DNA of 11,097 nt from positions 1 through 11,097 of the forward strand of contig JAOUGR010000037.1 in NCBI GenBank assembly GCA_029857655.1, written 5' to 3'. Both the position numbers and the translations under genes were made by a program. The stretch's first letter is position 1. The number at the start of each line of letters is the position of its first letter. Positions 1-6,852 of the stretch are shown here, piece by piece. A model generated the notes under the pieces. The model was not told the origin of the DNA, searched no databases, and worked only from the letters and a program-made list of their open reading frames with translations. The stretch comes from Gammaproteobacteria bacterium. Lineage in GTDB: Bacteria > Pseudomonadota > Gammaproteobacteria > Steroidobacterales > Steroidobacteraceae.

Positions 1-695
1 TCCAGCGGCTCGCTGTCGACCGCGGCGCGATTCTCTTTGATCCCGAACGAGTCGACGAACCCGGCTGGGGATTGTTCGACCGCGACCGCTGGCAGGCGCG
101 TCACGCGCTGACCGCCCACACCGGGGGACGCGGGTCGATCCACTTCATCGAAGACCGCGGACGGCACTGGGCGTTGAGGCGCTACTTGCGCGGCGGCATC
201 GTGGCCCATTTCGTGCGCGAACGATTCCTTTTTCTTGGCGAGGACCGCACGCGTTCCTTTCTGGAACTGCGGCTGCTCTCGACCCTGCTGCAGAAGGGTC
301 TGCCAGTTCCTGCGCCAGTGGCGGCAGGTTATCGTCGTCGACGCTTCACCTACGTGGCGGAACTCATCACCGAACGACTGGCGGGTGCGGCGTCGCTGAC
401 CGAGATGTTGCGCGCGGGCCGGATGAATGAGAAACGCTGGGCGGAGATCGGCCATTGCCTGCGTCGCTTCCATGACGCAGGCGTGCAACACGCAGACCTG
501 ACCGCCAACAACATCATGCTGGGGGAGGAGGCTGAGGTCTGGCTGCTCGACTTTGATCGCGGTCGCGTGCGCGAACCCGGCGCCTGGCGCGAGCGCGTCC
601 TCAACCGGCTGGCCCGCAGTCTCGAGAAAGTCACCGCGGGCGGCATCGAATGGCAGTCGGGATATTCGGTGCTGCGTTCCTCGCACGATGGATGA
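1..695 (+). CDS. kdkA: 3-deoxy-D-manno-octulosonic acid (Kdo) kinase, 5' partial
   Basis: Predicted to phosphorylate the Kdo residue on lipid A at the cytoplasmic face of the inner membrane, using ATP. The frame is open from base 3 through to the TGA at 693-695. The stretch before the TTG at 72 reads ILFDPERVDEPGWG, which resembles the N-terminus of Kdo kinases, so the real start probably lies just left of the window and TTG 72 is internal. Counting from codon 72, the Gly-rich GGRGS is at 18-22, RRYLRGG at 36-42, the kinase catalytic loop HADLTANN at 140-147 (catalytic Asp142), and the metal-binding DFD at 160-162. About 230 residues are visible; the family usually has roughly 240. The stop codon overlaps an ATG at 692 in the ATGA arrangement, just before waaA, the enzyme that makes its substrate. 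Family assignment is firm; in vivo substrate is inferred from family and neighbour. Confidence 0.9.
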   Translation, partial: QRLAVDRGAILFDPERVDEPGWGLFDRDRWQARHALTAHTGGRGSIHFIEDRGRHWALRRYLRGGIVAHFVRERFLFLGEDRTRSFLELRLLSTLLQKGLPVPAPVAAGYRRRRFTYVAELITERLAGAASLTEMLRAGRMNEKRWAEIGHCLRRFHDAGVQHADLTANNIMLGEEAEVWLLDFDRGRVREPGAWRERVLNRLARSLEKVTAGGIEWQSGYSVLRSSHDG

Positions 696-755
696 AGGAC
701 AATCCGAATCATTTACAACTTCCTGATCTACCTGGCGGCGCCGGTTGCGCTGCTG
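692..755 (+). other. waaA: Displaced 5' end of waaA (probable +1 indel)
   Basis: ATG 692 overlaps the Kdo kinase stop as ATGA but is in the wrong frame for waaA. The waaA frame over 711-755 encodes IYNFLIYLAAPVALL, which looks like the N-terminal membrane anchor of Kdo transferases. Removing one A from the AA at 695-696 makes ATG AGG ACA ATC run straight into it. The protein would then begin MRTIRIIYNF, total about 422 residues, with the catalytic Glu at about position 61, close to Glu60 of E. coli WaaA. The alternative is a non-canonical ATC or ATT start at 702, 708 or 711. Confidence 0.65.
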
Positions 756-1961
756 ATGCATCTGTGGCGTGGGATGCGCGATCCCAGCTATCGCGAGCGT
801 CTCGGCGAGCGATTCGGTTTCGGGCCGGCATTGCAGGGCGACACAATCTGGATTCATGCGGTATCGGTCGGCGAGGTCCAGGCTGCCGAATCGCTGGTCA
901 AGCAATTGCTGGCGCGCCACCCGCGTCATCTCCTGTTGCTGACGACAGTCACGCCGACCGGCGCGGCGCGGGCGAGGCAGCTTTTCGGCGATTCAGTGCG
1001 GCTGCGCTACATTCCATTCGACCTTCCAGGGTCTGTGCGGCGATTCTTCGACCGCGTGCGGCCGCGACTGGCGATGATCCTCGAGACCGAGTTGTGGCCA
1101 AACCTTTATGCTGAATGCGGCCGCCGCAAAGTGCCGCTGGTGCTGGCCAGCGCGCGCATCTCGCCGCGTTCGGTCGGGCGCTATCGCCGGCTGGTGCCGC
1201 TGTTCCGCCAGGCGCTGTCGCACGGCATCCTGATTGCGGCCCAAAGCGAAACCGACGCCAGCCGATTCCGATCGATCGGCGCGAATCCTGCGCGCACGCA
1301 CGTCACCGGAAATATCAAGTTCGACTTCCAGCCGCCGCCAGGGATCGAGGATCGCGGCGCCGCCTGGCGGCAGTCGCATGCACCGGGTCGGCCGATCTGG
1401 GTCGCCGGCAGTACGCATGGGGGCGAGGAGGAATTGATCCTCGACGCGCACAAGGCCGTGCGGCAGCGATGCGCCGATGCGCTCCTGATCCTCGTGCCGC
1501 GTCATCCGCAGCGCTTTGATATCGCACGGGAGCTGCTGATCCGGCGTGGCGAAGCCTTCGCGAGCCGCTCGAGTGGCACGGCGATTCCGCCTGCGACGTC
1601 GGTGCTGCTTGGCGATACCATGGGCGAGCTGATGATGTTCTATGCTGCGGCCGACGTTGCCTTCGTTGCCGGCAGCCTGGTGCCGATCGGTGGCCACAAT
1701 CTTCTTGAACCCGCGTCTTTGGGCCGGCCCGTGCTGACCGGGCCTTATAATTTCAACAGCGAGGCGGCTGCCCGCCTGCTGCTGGAGGCGGGCGCGGCGC
1801 GCACCGTCGCTGATGCCCGGCAACTCGGTGCAGTCGTTACGGAATTGCTGGGCGACGCCGCGCTGCGCCGGTCGATGGGCGCGGCCGGTCGCGCCGTGCT
1901 GGATGCCAATCGTGGAGCGCTCGAGCGCTTGCTGAAGCTGGTGGATCCGCTGCTCGACTGA
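756..1961 (+). CDS. waaA: Kdo transferase (lipid A 3-deoxy-D-manno-octulosonic acid transferase), start disrupted
   Basis: Transfers Kdo from CMP-Kdo to the lipid A precursor; a GT-B glycosyltransferase anchored in the inner membrane. Counting from ATG 756, HAVSVGE is at 34-40, with Glu40 matching the catalytic Glu of the family. ETELWPN lies at about 110-116. The C-terminal donor domain shows WVAGSTHGGEEE, LVPRHPQRF, GDTMGEL and GGHNLLEPA. ATG 756 is the first canonical in-frame start, but the same frame continues upstream with a conserved-looking N-terminal membrane segment (bases 711-755) that has no ATG, GTG or TTG before the preceding stop. The full protein is therefore probably about 422 residues (E. 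coli WaaA has 425), not 401. With Kdo kinase next door, the enzyme may add a single Kdo, as in Haemophilus-type systems; this is inference. Confidence 0.92.
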   Translation: MHLWRGMRDPSYRERLGERFGFGPALQGDTIWIHAVSVGEVQAAESLVKQLLARHPRHLLLLTTVTPTGAARARQLFGDSVRLRYIPFDLPGSVRRFFDRVRPRLAMILETELWPNLYAECGRRKVPLVLASARISPRSVGRYRRLVPLFRQALSHGILIAAQSETDASRFRSIGANPARTHVTGNIKFDFQPPPGIEDRGAAWRQSHAPGRPIWVAGSTHGGEEELILDAHKAVRQRCADALLILVPRHPQRFDIARELLIRRGEAFASRSSGTAIPPATSVLLGDTMGELMMFYAAADVAFVAGSLVPIGGHNLLEPASLGRPVLTGPYNFNSEAAARLLLEAGAARTVADARQLGAVVTELLGDAALRRSMGAAGRAVLDANRGALERLLKLVDPLLD

Positions 1962-1986
1962 CGGACGCGCCAGGATTGCCTAGAAT
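1958..1986 (+). promoter_or_regulatory. Candidate sigma-70 promoter for the decarboxylase gene
   Basis: A -35-like CTGACG (1958-1963, 4 of 6 to TTGACA) is followed by a 17-base spacer and a -10-like TAGAAT (1981-1986, 5 of 6 to TATAAT). It overlaps the end of waaA and would give a leader of about 20 bases before the TTG start at 2016. Spacing and -10 are good; no experimental support. Confidence 0.45.
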
Positions 1987-2003
1987 CAGTCCGCAGTAAT
2001 TCC

Positions 2004-2008
2004 GGGGA
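2004..2008 (+). promoter_or_regulatory. Ribosome binding site deciding the TTG start at 2016
   Basis: GGGGA lies seven bases before the TTG at 2016. There is no in-frame ATG until Met32, which lies inside the conserved N-terminal region, so TTG is the preferred start. Confidence 0.5.
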
Positions 2009-2015
2009 CTAGCTA

Positions 2016-3209
2016 TTGAACAAGCCTGCCAGGATCAGAAGAATTCGTGCCGCCGAAGAGGGGATACGGCTCGCCGCGCCGTACAGCGAGGCCGCGCTGA
2101 GGGCGCTCATGGCCCGATTCGGATCGCCGCTGCTCTTCATCGATTGCAACATCATCCGGCGCCAGTACCGCACGCTCGCCGCGGCACTGCCCGGTGTGGA
2201 ACTGCACTACGCGCTGAAGCCGCAGCCCCACGCGACTGTCGTCAAGGTGCTGGCTGCTGAGGGCGCCTGGTTCGATCTTGCGACCAATGGCGAGGTCGAC
2301 CTCGTCCGCACGGCGGGAATTGCGCCCGATCGCTGCATCCACACGCACCCGATCAAGCGCGACCAGGATATACGGAGGGCGCTCGATTACGGCATCACCA
2401 CATTTGTCTTCGACAACCCGGACGAAATCTTCAAGTTCACGCCTTATCGCGAGCGCGTGCGACTTTTGCTGCGCCTGGCCTATCGCAGCACGGATGCAAT
2501 GGTGGATCTCTCGCGCAAGTTCGGCTGCGATCCCGAGGCAGCGATTGCGCTCGTCGCGACTGCGGCGCGAGCAGGTGTCACCGTCAGCGGGCTTACATTC
2601 CACGTCGGCTCACAGGTCGGAACGGCGGATGCGCATGCACGCGCCATCGAGGTCTGTGGCGTGCTGATTTCGGAAGCTGTGGCCCATGGCCTGCCGCCAC
2701 TGGAGGTGCTCGACATCGGCGGCGGCTTTCCGATCGATTACCTGCAGCCGGCGCAAGCCATCGAGGAGTTCTGCCTTCCGATCCGCGTGGCGCTTGCCGG
2801 GCTGCCGAAGGGGATTCGCGTCATTTCGGAGCCAGGGCGCTATATCTGCGGTCCGGCGGGGTTCTGCCTGACCACGGTCATGGGTCGCGCCATGCGGGAG
2901 GGTCGCTGGTGGTATTACCTTGACGATGGCATATACGGCTCCTTCAGCGGACAGCTATACGACCATTCGCGCTACCCCGTGGAGCCCGTCGCGCCACATG
3001 CCGGTCCGAAGCAGCCTTGCGTGCTGGCGGGGCCCACTTGCGACAGCATCGACGTGATTGCCGAAGACATTCCGATGCCTGAACTCGCGGCCGGCGACCT
3101 GCTGATGGGACGCCAGATGGGCGCCTACACGAATGCGACTGCCACGGATTTCAATTTCTTCCCGCGCGCGCACATGCTGATCGTCAATGCCACGCCAGCC
3201 GGTGACTGA
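2016..3209 (+). CDS. Fold-III PLP-dependent decarboxylase, ornithine decarboxylase-like
   Basis: An alanine-racemase-fold (group IV) amino-acid decarboxylase, 397 residues, of the ODC/LysA superfamily. Visible features in order: YALKPQ at 65-70 with the PLP lysine Lys68; FHVGSQ at 195-200 (His196, PLP ring stacking); the phosphate-binding DIGGGFP at 233-239; EPGRY at 272-276; and the second-subunit segment GPTCDSID at 339-346 with Cys342 and Asp343, the ODC form of this motif (diaminopimelate decarboxylase has CES). Tyr371 sits in GAYT. Ornithine, and hence putrescine synthesis, is the best substrate guess. The PLP segment is KPQ rather than the usual K(A/C)N, and no other polyamine gene lies nearby, so another basic amino acid is possible. 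The start is TTG with a good Shine-Dalgarno; the 3' end overlaps mepK by 23 bases. Confidence 0.8.
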   Translation: MNKPARIRRIRAAEEGIRLAAPYSEAALRALMARFGSPLLFIDCNIIRRQYRTLAAALPGVELHYALKPQPHATVVKVLAAEGAWFDLATNGEVDLVRTAGIAPDRCIHTHPIKRDQDIRRALDYGITTFVFDNPDEIFKFTPYRERVRLLLRLAYRSTDAMVDLSRKFGCDPEAAIALVATAARAGVTVSGLTFHVGSQVGTADAHARAIEVCGVLISEAVAHGLPPLEVLDIGGGFPIDYLQPAQAIEEFCLPIRVALAGLPKGIRVISEPGRYICGPAGFCLTTVMGRAMREGRWWYYLDDGIYGSFSGQLYDHSRYPVEPVAPHAGPKQPCVLAGPTCDSIDVIAEDIPMPELAAGDLLMGRQMGAYTNATATDFNFFPRAHMLIVNATPAGD

Positions 3210-3768
3210 TCCAGGTTGTGCCTGTGAAAGCCGCCGGCGCTTCCTCACGGGGCTGATCATTTGCCTGCCAGCCGCCTCCGCGGCTGCCCGCATCGCAAGG
3301 GCGGACGGAGCAGTGGCCACGCAGCGCAGCCTGCACCTGATCAACACCCATACCGGCGAAGAGCTGGACGCCCGGTACTTCACGGATGGGGCCTACAGCC
3401 CGGAGCAATTGGGCGCGTTGGACTGGCTGTTGCGCGATTACAGGACGGGCGAGATCCTCGCGATGGACTCACGGCTGTTTGACCTGTTGCATGAGCTCGC
3501 GCTGGCGGCCGGACGGGAGCCGCGCTACGAAATCATCTCCGGTTACCGTTCACCCGCCACTAATACGATGCTCGCGGCGACCACGGACGGGGTTTCGTCG
3601 CACAGCCTGCACATGGAAGGCCGTGCCATCGACGTTCGCCTGGTCGGAATGCCGGCAATTGCGCTCAGGGACCTCGCGCTTGCAAGTCAGGCCGGCGGCG
3701 TCGGATATTATCCAGTGTCGGATTTCGTGCATCTGGACACTGGCCGCGTACGGAGCTGGTCGGGTTAG
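3187..3768 (+). CDS. mepK: Tat-exported murein DD/LD-endopeptidase, YcbK/MepK family (DUF882, peptidase M15-like)
   Basis: Predicted periplasmic zinc peptidase acting on peptidoglycan cross-links. The N-terminus has a twin-arginine signal, SRRRFL at 15-20, followed by a hydrophobic stretch and an AxA-rich cleavage region at about 31-40. The catalytic domain shows SGYRSPATN at 118-126, SSHSLHMEGRAID at 137-149 and FVHLDTG at 180-186. The expected zinc ligands are His142, Asp149 and His182; the seven-residue His-to-Asp spacing equals that in E. coli MepK. Length 193 aa, close to E. coli MepK (182 aa). ATG 3187 lies inside the end of the decarboxylase gene, implying coupling; GTG 3202 is an alternative, and neither has a strong Shine-Dalgarno. 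E. coli MepK cleaves 3-3 cross-links; that activity here is inferred. Confidence 0.87.
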   Translation: MPRQPVTDPGCACESRRRFLTGLIICLPAASAAARIARADGAVATQRSLHLINTHTGEELDARYFTDGAYSPEQLGALDWLLRDYRTGEILAMDSRLFDLLHELALAAGREPRYEIISGYRSPATNTMLAATTDGVSSHSLHMEGRAIDVRLVGMPAIALRDLALASQAGGVGYYPVSDFVHLDTGRVRSWSG

Positions 3769-3770
3769 TC

Positions 3771-4220
3771 ATGACGACCGCCATTCATCGCCGTGTTGAC
3801 GCCCTGCGTGGCGGGAGCGACCCGACCTTCATCGCCCGCCTGAGCTCTGGCTGGGCCGTCATGGGCGAGCGGCAGGTGTTGCCCGGTTATTGCCTGCTGT
3901 TGCCAGATCCGGTCGTGCCGACATTGAATACGCTTGCCGTCCCCGAACGCACGCAGTTCCTCGCCGACATGGCAGCGCTTGGCGACGCCGTGCAGAAGGT
4001 CACTCGGGCGCTGCGGATCAACTACGCGATCCTCGGCAATCAGGAGCCGGCGCTGCATGCACATGTGATACCGCGGTTCCATGACGAACCGGCGGCGTAT
4101 GCAACAAGCCATCCCTGGGCGTATGACTGGAACGATGCGATCGCCTTCGATCCGGAGCAGCATCGCGAATTGTGCAATCGCATACACGCTGCGCTCGGAG
4201 CGTCAACGGCGCCCTATTGA
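3771..4220 (+). CDS. HIT-family (histidine triad) nucleotide-binding protein
   Basis: A 149-residue protein of the HIT superfamily, whose members hydrolyse or transfer nucleotides (Ap4A and related substrates) through a histidine nucleophile. The diagnostic segment is ILGNQEPALHAHVIPRF at 87-103. Aligned with the standard HxHxHxx motif, the first triad position is Ala94, while His96 (nucleophile position) and His98 are kept. The N-terminal half has the LPGYCLLLP strand typical of HIT folds. It starts two bases after the mepK stop and is probably co-transcribed, though no clear Shine-Dalgarno is seen. Substrate cannot be told from sequence. Confidence 0.82.
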   Translation: MTTAIHRRVDALRGGSDPTFIARLSSGWAVMGERQVLPGYCLLLPDPVVPTLNTLAVPERTQFLADMAALGDAVQKVTRALRINYAILGNQEPALHAHVIPRFHDEPAAYATSHPWAYDWNDAIAFDPEQHRELCNRIHAALGASTAPY

Positions 4221-4233
4221 CCCTGGGGGCGCC
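4208..4233 (+). other. GC-rich inverted repeat spanning the HIT gene stop codon
   Basis: GGCGCCC (4208-4214) and GGGCGCC (4227-4233) form a perfect 7-bp stem with a 12-base loop that contains the TGA at 4218-4220. No T-run follows, so it is not a standard intrinsic terminator. It could be an mRNA hairpin between the HIT gene and the next gene, or chance in GC-rich DNA. Confidence 0.25.
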
Positions 4234-4257
4234 CTCGTGCGAAAGATGACCACCCCT

Positions 4258-4265
4258 GGGAGGAG
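4258..4265 (+). promoter_or_regulatory. Strong ribosome binding site for the TfoX-domain gene
   Basis: GGGAGGAG lies six bases before the TTG at 4272 and is one of the best Shine-Dalgarno matches in the window. It fixes the TTG start, where the family's N-terminal MAVSDEF begins. Confidence 0.6.
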
Positions 4266-4271
4266 CGCGGC

Positions 4272-4643
4272 TTGGCTGTCTCGGACGAATTCCGCGATTA
4301 CGTACTGGAACAACTCGCGGCCGCGGGCAAGGTCAACGCGCGCCGGATGTTTGGCGGTGTCGGTCTTTACCTCGATGGCCTTTTTTTCGCGCTGATCGAC
4401 GACGACGCCCTGTATTTCAAGACCGACGATGCAAACCGGCCGCGCTTTGAGCAGGCCGGCAGCCGGCCGTTCTGTCCATTCCCGGACCGGCCGAATCACG
4501 TGATGGCCTATTGGGAAGTGCCGGCCGACGTGCTGGAGGACGCGGAGCAACTTCGCATCTGGACCCGGCAGGCGCTCGCGGCCGCGCTTGCGGCGCGCTC
4601 GAAGCGCAGCGCCCGCCGCCGGCGTCCGGCGGGCCGCCGCTAA
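4272..4643 (+). CDS. TfoX N-terminal domain protein
   Basis: A 123-residue protein consisting essentially of a single TfoX_N domain (about 1-105), with hallmark segments RRMFGGVGLY at 24-33, DGLFFALI at 35-42 and YFKTD at 48-52, then YWEVPADVLED at 80-90. The C-terminal TfoX domain of the full competence regulator (Sxy/TfoX, about 200 aa) is absent, so a role in competence should not be assumed. Stand-alone N-domain proteins are common in proteobacteria and their function is not established. The last 15 or so residues are a run of Arg, Lys and Ala that could bind nucleic acid. The TTG start is supported by a strong Shine-Dalgarno. Confidence 0.85.
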   Translation: MAVSDEFRDYVLEQLAAAGKVNARRMFGGVGLYLDGLFFALIDDDALYFKTDDANRPRFEQAGSRPFCPFPDRPNHVMAYWEVPADVLEDAEQLRIWTRQALAAALAARSKRSARRRRPAGRR

Positions 4644-4654
4644 CTGCGCCGCCG

Positions 4655-5302
4655 ATGGAGAATCTTGCGGGTCTGCAGCAGGAATGGGAGCCGCTGTTCG
4701 AGCGTTTTCTGTCGGACCAGCCGGGCGGCGATCCCGGGCACGGCCTGGTGCATGTGCGCCGCGTGGTCGCAACGGCCACCCGGTTGTGCGTATCGGAGAG
4801 TGCGCGTGGCGAAATCGTGCTGCCTGCCGCGTGGCTGCACGATTGCGTCCATGTCGCGAAGGATTCCACGGAACGATCGAGCGCCTCACGCGTTGCCGCA
4901 GCGCGCGCAGTCCAGTTCCTGGCTGGAGCAGGCTATCCATCCGGTTGGCTGCCGGACATCCGGCATGCGATCGAAGCGCACAGCTTCTCTGCCGGCATCG
5001 CGCCGCGCACCATCGAGGCAAGAATCGTGCAGGACGCAGACCGCCTGGATGCGCTCGGCGCAATCGGCATCGCACGCTGCATTGCGGTCGGTGCGGCGCT
5101 GGGCCGGCCGATCTACCAGTCGGATGACCCGTTCTGTGCAGCACGCGCGCCCGATGATGCCGGGGCGTCGGTCGATCATTTCTATACCAAGCTGCTGAAA
5201 TTGGCGGACACGATGCTGACCGAAGCCGGGCGGCGCGAGGCGCGGCGCCGAAGTGACTTCATGCAGGGCTACCTGGACCAGTTGCGATCGGAAATCGGAT
5301 GA
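4655..5302 (+). CDS. yedJ: HD-domain phosphohydrolase, YedJ family
   Basis: A 215-residue HD-superfamily metal-dependent phosphohydrolase. The metal ligands are all visible: HVRRV at 33-37 (His33), LHDCVHV at 61-67 (His62-Asp63), and IVQDADRLDALGAIG at 124-138 (Asp127). The stretches EAHSFSAGIAPRTIEA at 107-122 and DHFYTKLLKL at 174-183 closely resemble E. coli YedJ. The frame stays open upstream to 4511, inside the TfoX gene, but conserved sequence begins at WEPLFERFL, so ATG 4655, eleven bases after the TfoX stop, is preferred; no strong Shine-Dalgarno precedes it. Its stop overlaps the next start as ATGA. The cellular substrate of YedJ is not known to me; nucleotides are likely by family. 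Confidence 0.88.
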   Translation: MENLAGLQQEWEPLFERFLSDQPGGDPGHGLVHVRRVVATATRLCVSESARGEIVLPAAWLHDCVHVAKDSTERSSASRVAAARAVQFLAGAGYPSGWLPDIRHAIEAHSFSAGIAPRTIEARIVQDADRLDALGAIGIARCIAVGAALGRPIYQSDDPFCAARAPDDAGASVDHFYTKLLKLADTMLTEAGRREARRRSDFMQGYLDQLRSEIG

Positions 5303-5748
5303 ATCAGCGCCCCTATCGAGTCATCAGTCGCCCCGTCGCGGCATTGATCGGCGTGCTGCTCCTTGCAGTGGCCTCGGTCGTCGTCTGGTTCGCAATCCAG
5401 GCGATGCGCGCGACCACGATCGAATTGGGCTTGCTCTTTGAGCAGTCGCCCGAGCAGGCGGCGGCGCAGGTCGTGCAGCGTGTCCGGATCTACGCCTTGC
5501 TCTACGGCGGTTCCCTGTTCGCGCTCGCGACCTGGGTTGCGTGGACGGCCTTGCGTGCGATCGACACGGCCCGCATGCCGCCGCCGGGATCCTGGATCAT
5601 CGAGGGTCAGCGCACTCATGAAGGCCCGGCGGCCGTACTTCGAGGCAGGATCCTGCTGGCGCTTGCCGGCAGTCTGATGTTGCTTGCGGCAGGCCTGTTC
5701 ATCGTGCTGTGGAGGCTCGCCGCAGAGGTTGTCCTTTCGCCTCAGTGA
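5299..5748 (+). CDS. Small three-helix membrane protein, function unknown
   Basis: I do not recognise a functional family for this 149-residue protein. Three hydrophobic segments are visible at about 12-34, 63-86 and 117-140, with a soluble loop at about 88-116 containing PPPGSWIIEGQRT and many charged residues. A basic N-terminus (RPYR, then R11) suggests it starts in the cytoplasm. It overlaps the YedJ gene by four bases (ATGA), so the two are probably translationally coupled and perhaps functionally linked. Its 3' end overlaps that of the convergent dehydratase gene by seven bases. Reading frame, hydrophobicity and coupling support a real gene. Confidence 0.75.
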   Translation: MNQRPYRVISRPVAALIGVLLLAVASVVVWFAIQAMRATTIELGLLFEQSPEQAAAQVVQRVRIYALLYGGSLFALATWVAWTALRAIDTARMPPPGSWIIEGQRTHEGPAAVLRGRILLALAGSLMLLAAGLFIVLWRLAAEVVLSPQ

Positions 5749-6749
5749 TTTCCGGCCTGGCGCAATGCGACGTCCAGTGTCTCGCGATCGACATTGCCGC
5801 CGGAGATCACGATCACGGTGGTCCTGTCCCGTGCCGGCAGGTGCCCCGCCAGAAGTGCAGCGAGTGCCACCGATCCACCCGGCTCGACGACGAGTTTCAG
5901 GTGCCGGAAAGCCCAGGCCATCGCGACCTGCACTTCAGCGTCGGTGACGGAAACACCACCTGCAAGAAACTGGCGCATCAGCGCGAATGTCAGTACGCCC
6001 GGTGACGGCGACATCAGCGCGTCGCAGATCGTGCGCGCGCCCTTCGCGTTTGTCATCCTGGATCCGGCCTCGAGCGATCGGCGCGTGTCGTCAAAGCCCG
6101 CCGGCTCGGCGCACAACACGTCCGTCGCCGGCGAGAGTTCGCGAATCGCCAGCGCCGAGCCGCTGACCAGCCCGCCGCCGCTGCAGGGCATCAGCACCTG
6201 GTCGGGGGTCACGCCGAATTCGCGAGCCTGCTGCATGAGTTCAAGCCCCACCGTGCCCTGGCCCGCGATAACGTGCGGGTCGTCGAAGGCCGGCACCAGC
6301 GTGGCGCCTCGTTTGGCGGCCAGTTCGGAGGCGATCGATTCGCGGCTCTCGCGTTCACGGTCGTAACTGACGATTTCGGCGCCGAACGCGCGCGTGCCCT
6401 CGAGCTTGGCCCGCGGTGCATCGGCCGGCATCACGATGGCGGCGGGCATGCCAAGCATCGCTGCCGCGCAGGCGACACCCTGGGCATGATTGCCGGACGA
6501 AAATGCGACCACGCCGGCCTTGCGCTCGCCGGCGCCAAGTTGCACGAGCCGGTTGTAGGCGCCGCGGATCTTGAATGAGCCGGTGCGCTGCAACGACTCC
6601 AGCTTGATCAGGATGCGACCGCCGGTCAGCCCGTCAAGGGGCGTGTCTGCCAGCAGCGGCGTGCGCCGCGCGACGCCCGCGATCCGCACGGCCGCGGCTT
6701 CCACGTCGTGGAATGTCGGCAGGACGCCGGTGTCCAGCTCATCATTCAT
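5742..6749 (-). CDS. Threonine/serine dehydratase (threonine ammonia-lyase), PLP-dependent
   Basis: A fold-type II PLP enzyme of 335 residues that deaminates threonine or serine to the 2-oxo acid and ammonia. Visible are TGSFKIRGAYN at 56-66 with the PLP lysine Lys60, SSGNH at 84-88 (cofactor and carboxylate binding), the phosphate-binding SGGGLVSG at 190-197, AEPAGFDD at 214-221 (metal-site region in serine racemase relatives), and SGGN at 316-319. The regulatory ACT-like domain of biosynthetic IlvA is missing, so it is catabolic-type in length (E. coli TdcB is 329 aa). Serine racemase or hydroxyaspartate dehydratase activity cannot be excluded. ATG 6749 has a weak GGA seven bases upstream. 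The gene is divergent from the MAPEG gene and convergent with the membrane-protein gene. Confidence 0.88.
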   Translation of the reverse strand: MNDELDTGVLPTFHDVEAAAVRIAGVARRTPLLADTPLDGLTGGRILIKLESLQRTGSFKIRGAYNRLVQLGAGERKAGVVAFSSGNHAQGVACAAAMLGMPAAIVMPADAPRAKLEGTRAFGAEIVSYDRERESRESIASELAAKRGATLVPAFDDPHVIAGQGTVGLELMQQAREFGVTPDQVLMPCSGGGLVSGSALAIRELSPATDVLCAEPAGFDDTRRSLEAGSRMTNAKGARTICDALMSPSPGVLTFALMRQFLAGGVSVTDAEVQVAMAWAFRHLKLVVEPGGSVALAALLAGHLPARDRTTVIVISGGNVDRETLDVALRQAGNH

Positions 6750-6765
6750 CGGATTTCCGTGCCGA

Positions 6766-6794
6766 CTGCCAAATGCGCGGGCCTGCTGTATGTT
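6766..6794 (+). promoter_or_regulatory. Candidate promoter for the MAPEG-GFA-lipoprotein genes
   Basis: CTGCCA (6766-6771) and TATGTT (6789-6794), each 4 of 6 to the sigma-70 boxes, are separated by 17 bases in the 103-base divergent intergenic region. This would give a leader of about 50 bases before GTG 6853. No convincing promoter for the opposite-strand dehydratase was found here. Confidence 0.3.
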
Positions 6795-6840
6795 ACCCCG
6801 TGCGACGGCTCATCGCCGCCGCAGGTCTCAGTAAATCTTT

Positions 6841-6846
6841 GGGAGG
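6841..6846 (+). promoter_or_regulatory. Ribosome binding site for the GTG start at 6853
   Basis: GGGAGG lies six bases before GTG 6853, which decides in favour of this non-ATG start; the next in-frame ATG (codon 13) falls inside the first membrane segment. Confidence 0.6.
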
Positions 6847-6852
6847 CACTAC

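Noticed and set aside
993..1823. 276-codon open frame on the minus strand inside waaA
   Set aside because: Lies wholly antisense to a strongly recognised gene; its translation is Arg/Ala/Gln-rich with no domain, typical of shadow frames in GC-rich DNA.
4208..4233. Intrinsic terminator after the HIT gene
   Set aside because: The 7-bp GC stem has a 12-base loop holding the stop codon and no following T-run; kept only as a low-confidence inverted repeat.
4217..4246. Promoter before the TfoX gene from TTGACC at 4217-4222
   Set aside because: The -35-like box is good, but nothing resembling a -10 box lies 16-18 bases downstream.
4203..5144. 313-codon open frame on the minus strand across the TfoX and YedJ genes
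   Set aside because: Low-complexity Arg/Pro/Ala translation spanning two clearly recognisable plus-strand genes; no start context or domain.
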